A DNA stretch of 64,000 nucleotides from Sinotaia quadrata (lineage: Eukaryota > Mollusca > Gastropoda > Architaenioglossa > Viviparidae), in NCBI GenBank assembly GCA_028829895.1, contig CM054179.1, forward strand, positions 74,626,044 through 74,690,043. The letters run 5' to 3'. Every line of letters starts with the position of its first letter. Position 1 is the stretch's first letter. Position numbers and translations under genes: made by a program. This document shows, in pieces, positions 63,836 to 64,000 of this stretch. The notes below the pieces were generated by a model. It worked only from the letters and a program-made list of their open reading frames with translations, was not told the origin of the DNA and searched no databases.

Positions 63836-64000
63836 GAAACACCGTTTAACACCGATTAAAACATCAGTAGGTATTCAAAAATCTTTTAATACACCCTTTA
63901 GCAGCATTCGAAGCACCATTTCACCTCTAGTTAAAACAACTCTTTGTTTTCAAAACGTATTTTACCATTATTTAAACATAGGTACATTTATTGTACGCAC

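Overview
The window is non-coding, repeat-dominated nuclear DNA from an animal genome. The AT-rich composition, the absence of any long non-repetitive open frame or operon-like packing, the dense micro- and minisatellites, and the remnants of LTR and non-LTR retrotransposons all point that way. The particular mix (long TATC/GATA arrays, a LINE whose reverse transcriptase ends in a GATA tail, an R2-like restriction-endonuclease LINE, Ty3/gypsy pol fragments) fits a lophotrochozoan, most likely a mollusc. That assignment is inference from family resemblance and is not proven. I find no host protein-coding gene that I can support. Most open frames here are readings through microsatellites (Ile-Tyr-Leu-Ser, Cys-Val, Thr-His or Ser-Leu repeats).

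Transposable elements: (1) One LTR family, not recognised by name, recurs about nine times: about 1-510 (-), 6430-8153 (-), about 21690-21736 (- fragment), 28435-29796 (+), about 34960-35218 (+, 3' part), 35675-35960 (+, internally deleted), 36392-about 37040 (-), 49609-50683 (+) and 60001-about 61040 (-). Two copies are clean solo LTRs with perfect 5-bp target duplications (ATAAG and GAATG). (2) Ty3/gypsy pol debris lies at 4522-4888 (+, integrase core), 10945-11300 (-, integrase zinc-binding region) and 21230-21675 (-). The last fragment runs from an integrase C-terminal/chromodomain-like stretch straight into a pre-reverse-transcriptase stretch, which is the unusual Gmr1-type domain order. 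(3) A 5'-truncated LINE at 17941-19183 (+) has an 11-bp target duplication and a GATA tail. (4) An R2/NeSL-like LINE C-terminus lies at 12150-12870 (+), with a CCHC finger and restriction-like endonuclease, broken by several frameshifts.

Tandem repeats: about forty separate arrays occur. They include TATC arrays (10640, 13406, 32301, 46877, 56135), CA/GT and CT arrays, and many minisatellites with 20-95-bp units that share no obvious common unit. Some are nearly perfect (11 x 29 bp at 6058; 5 x 52 bp at 20198; 3 x 95 bp at 26486), others strongly decayed (8490-9330, 24243-24850, 58100-59000). Two transposon insertions lie inside minisatellites, and two others carry minisatellites expanded within their own LTR.

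No genes can be said to work together here. The layout is best read as an intergenic or large intronic region shaped by retroelement insertion, LTR-LTR recombination and tandem expansion. A few repeat-poor, somewhat GC-richer islands (about 41830-42320, 44520-44880, 52000-52210, 57130-57500) are the places where an exon or regulatory element could hide. None carries a recognisable domain.
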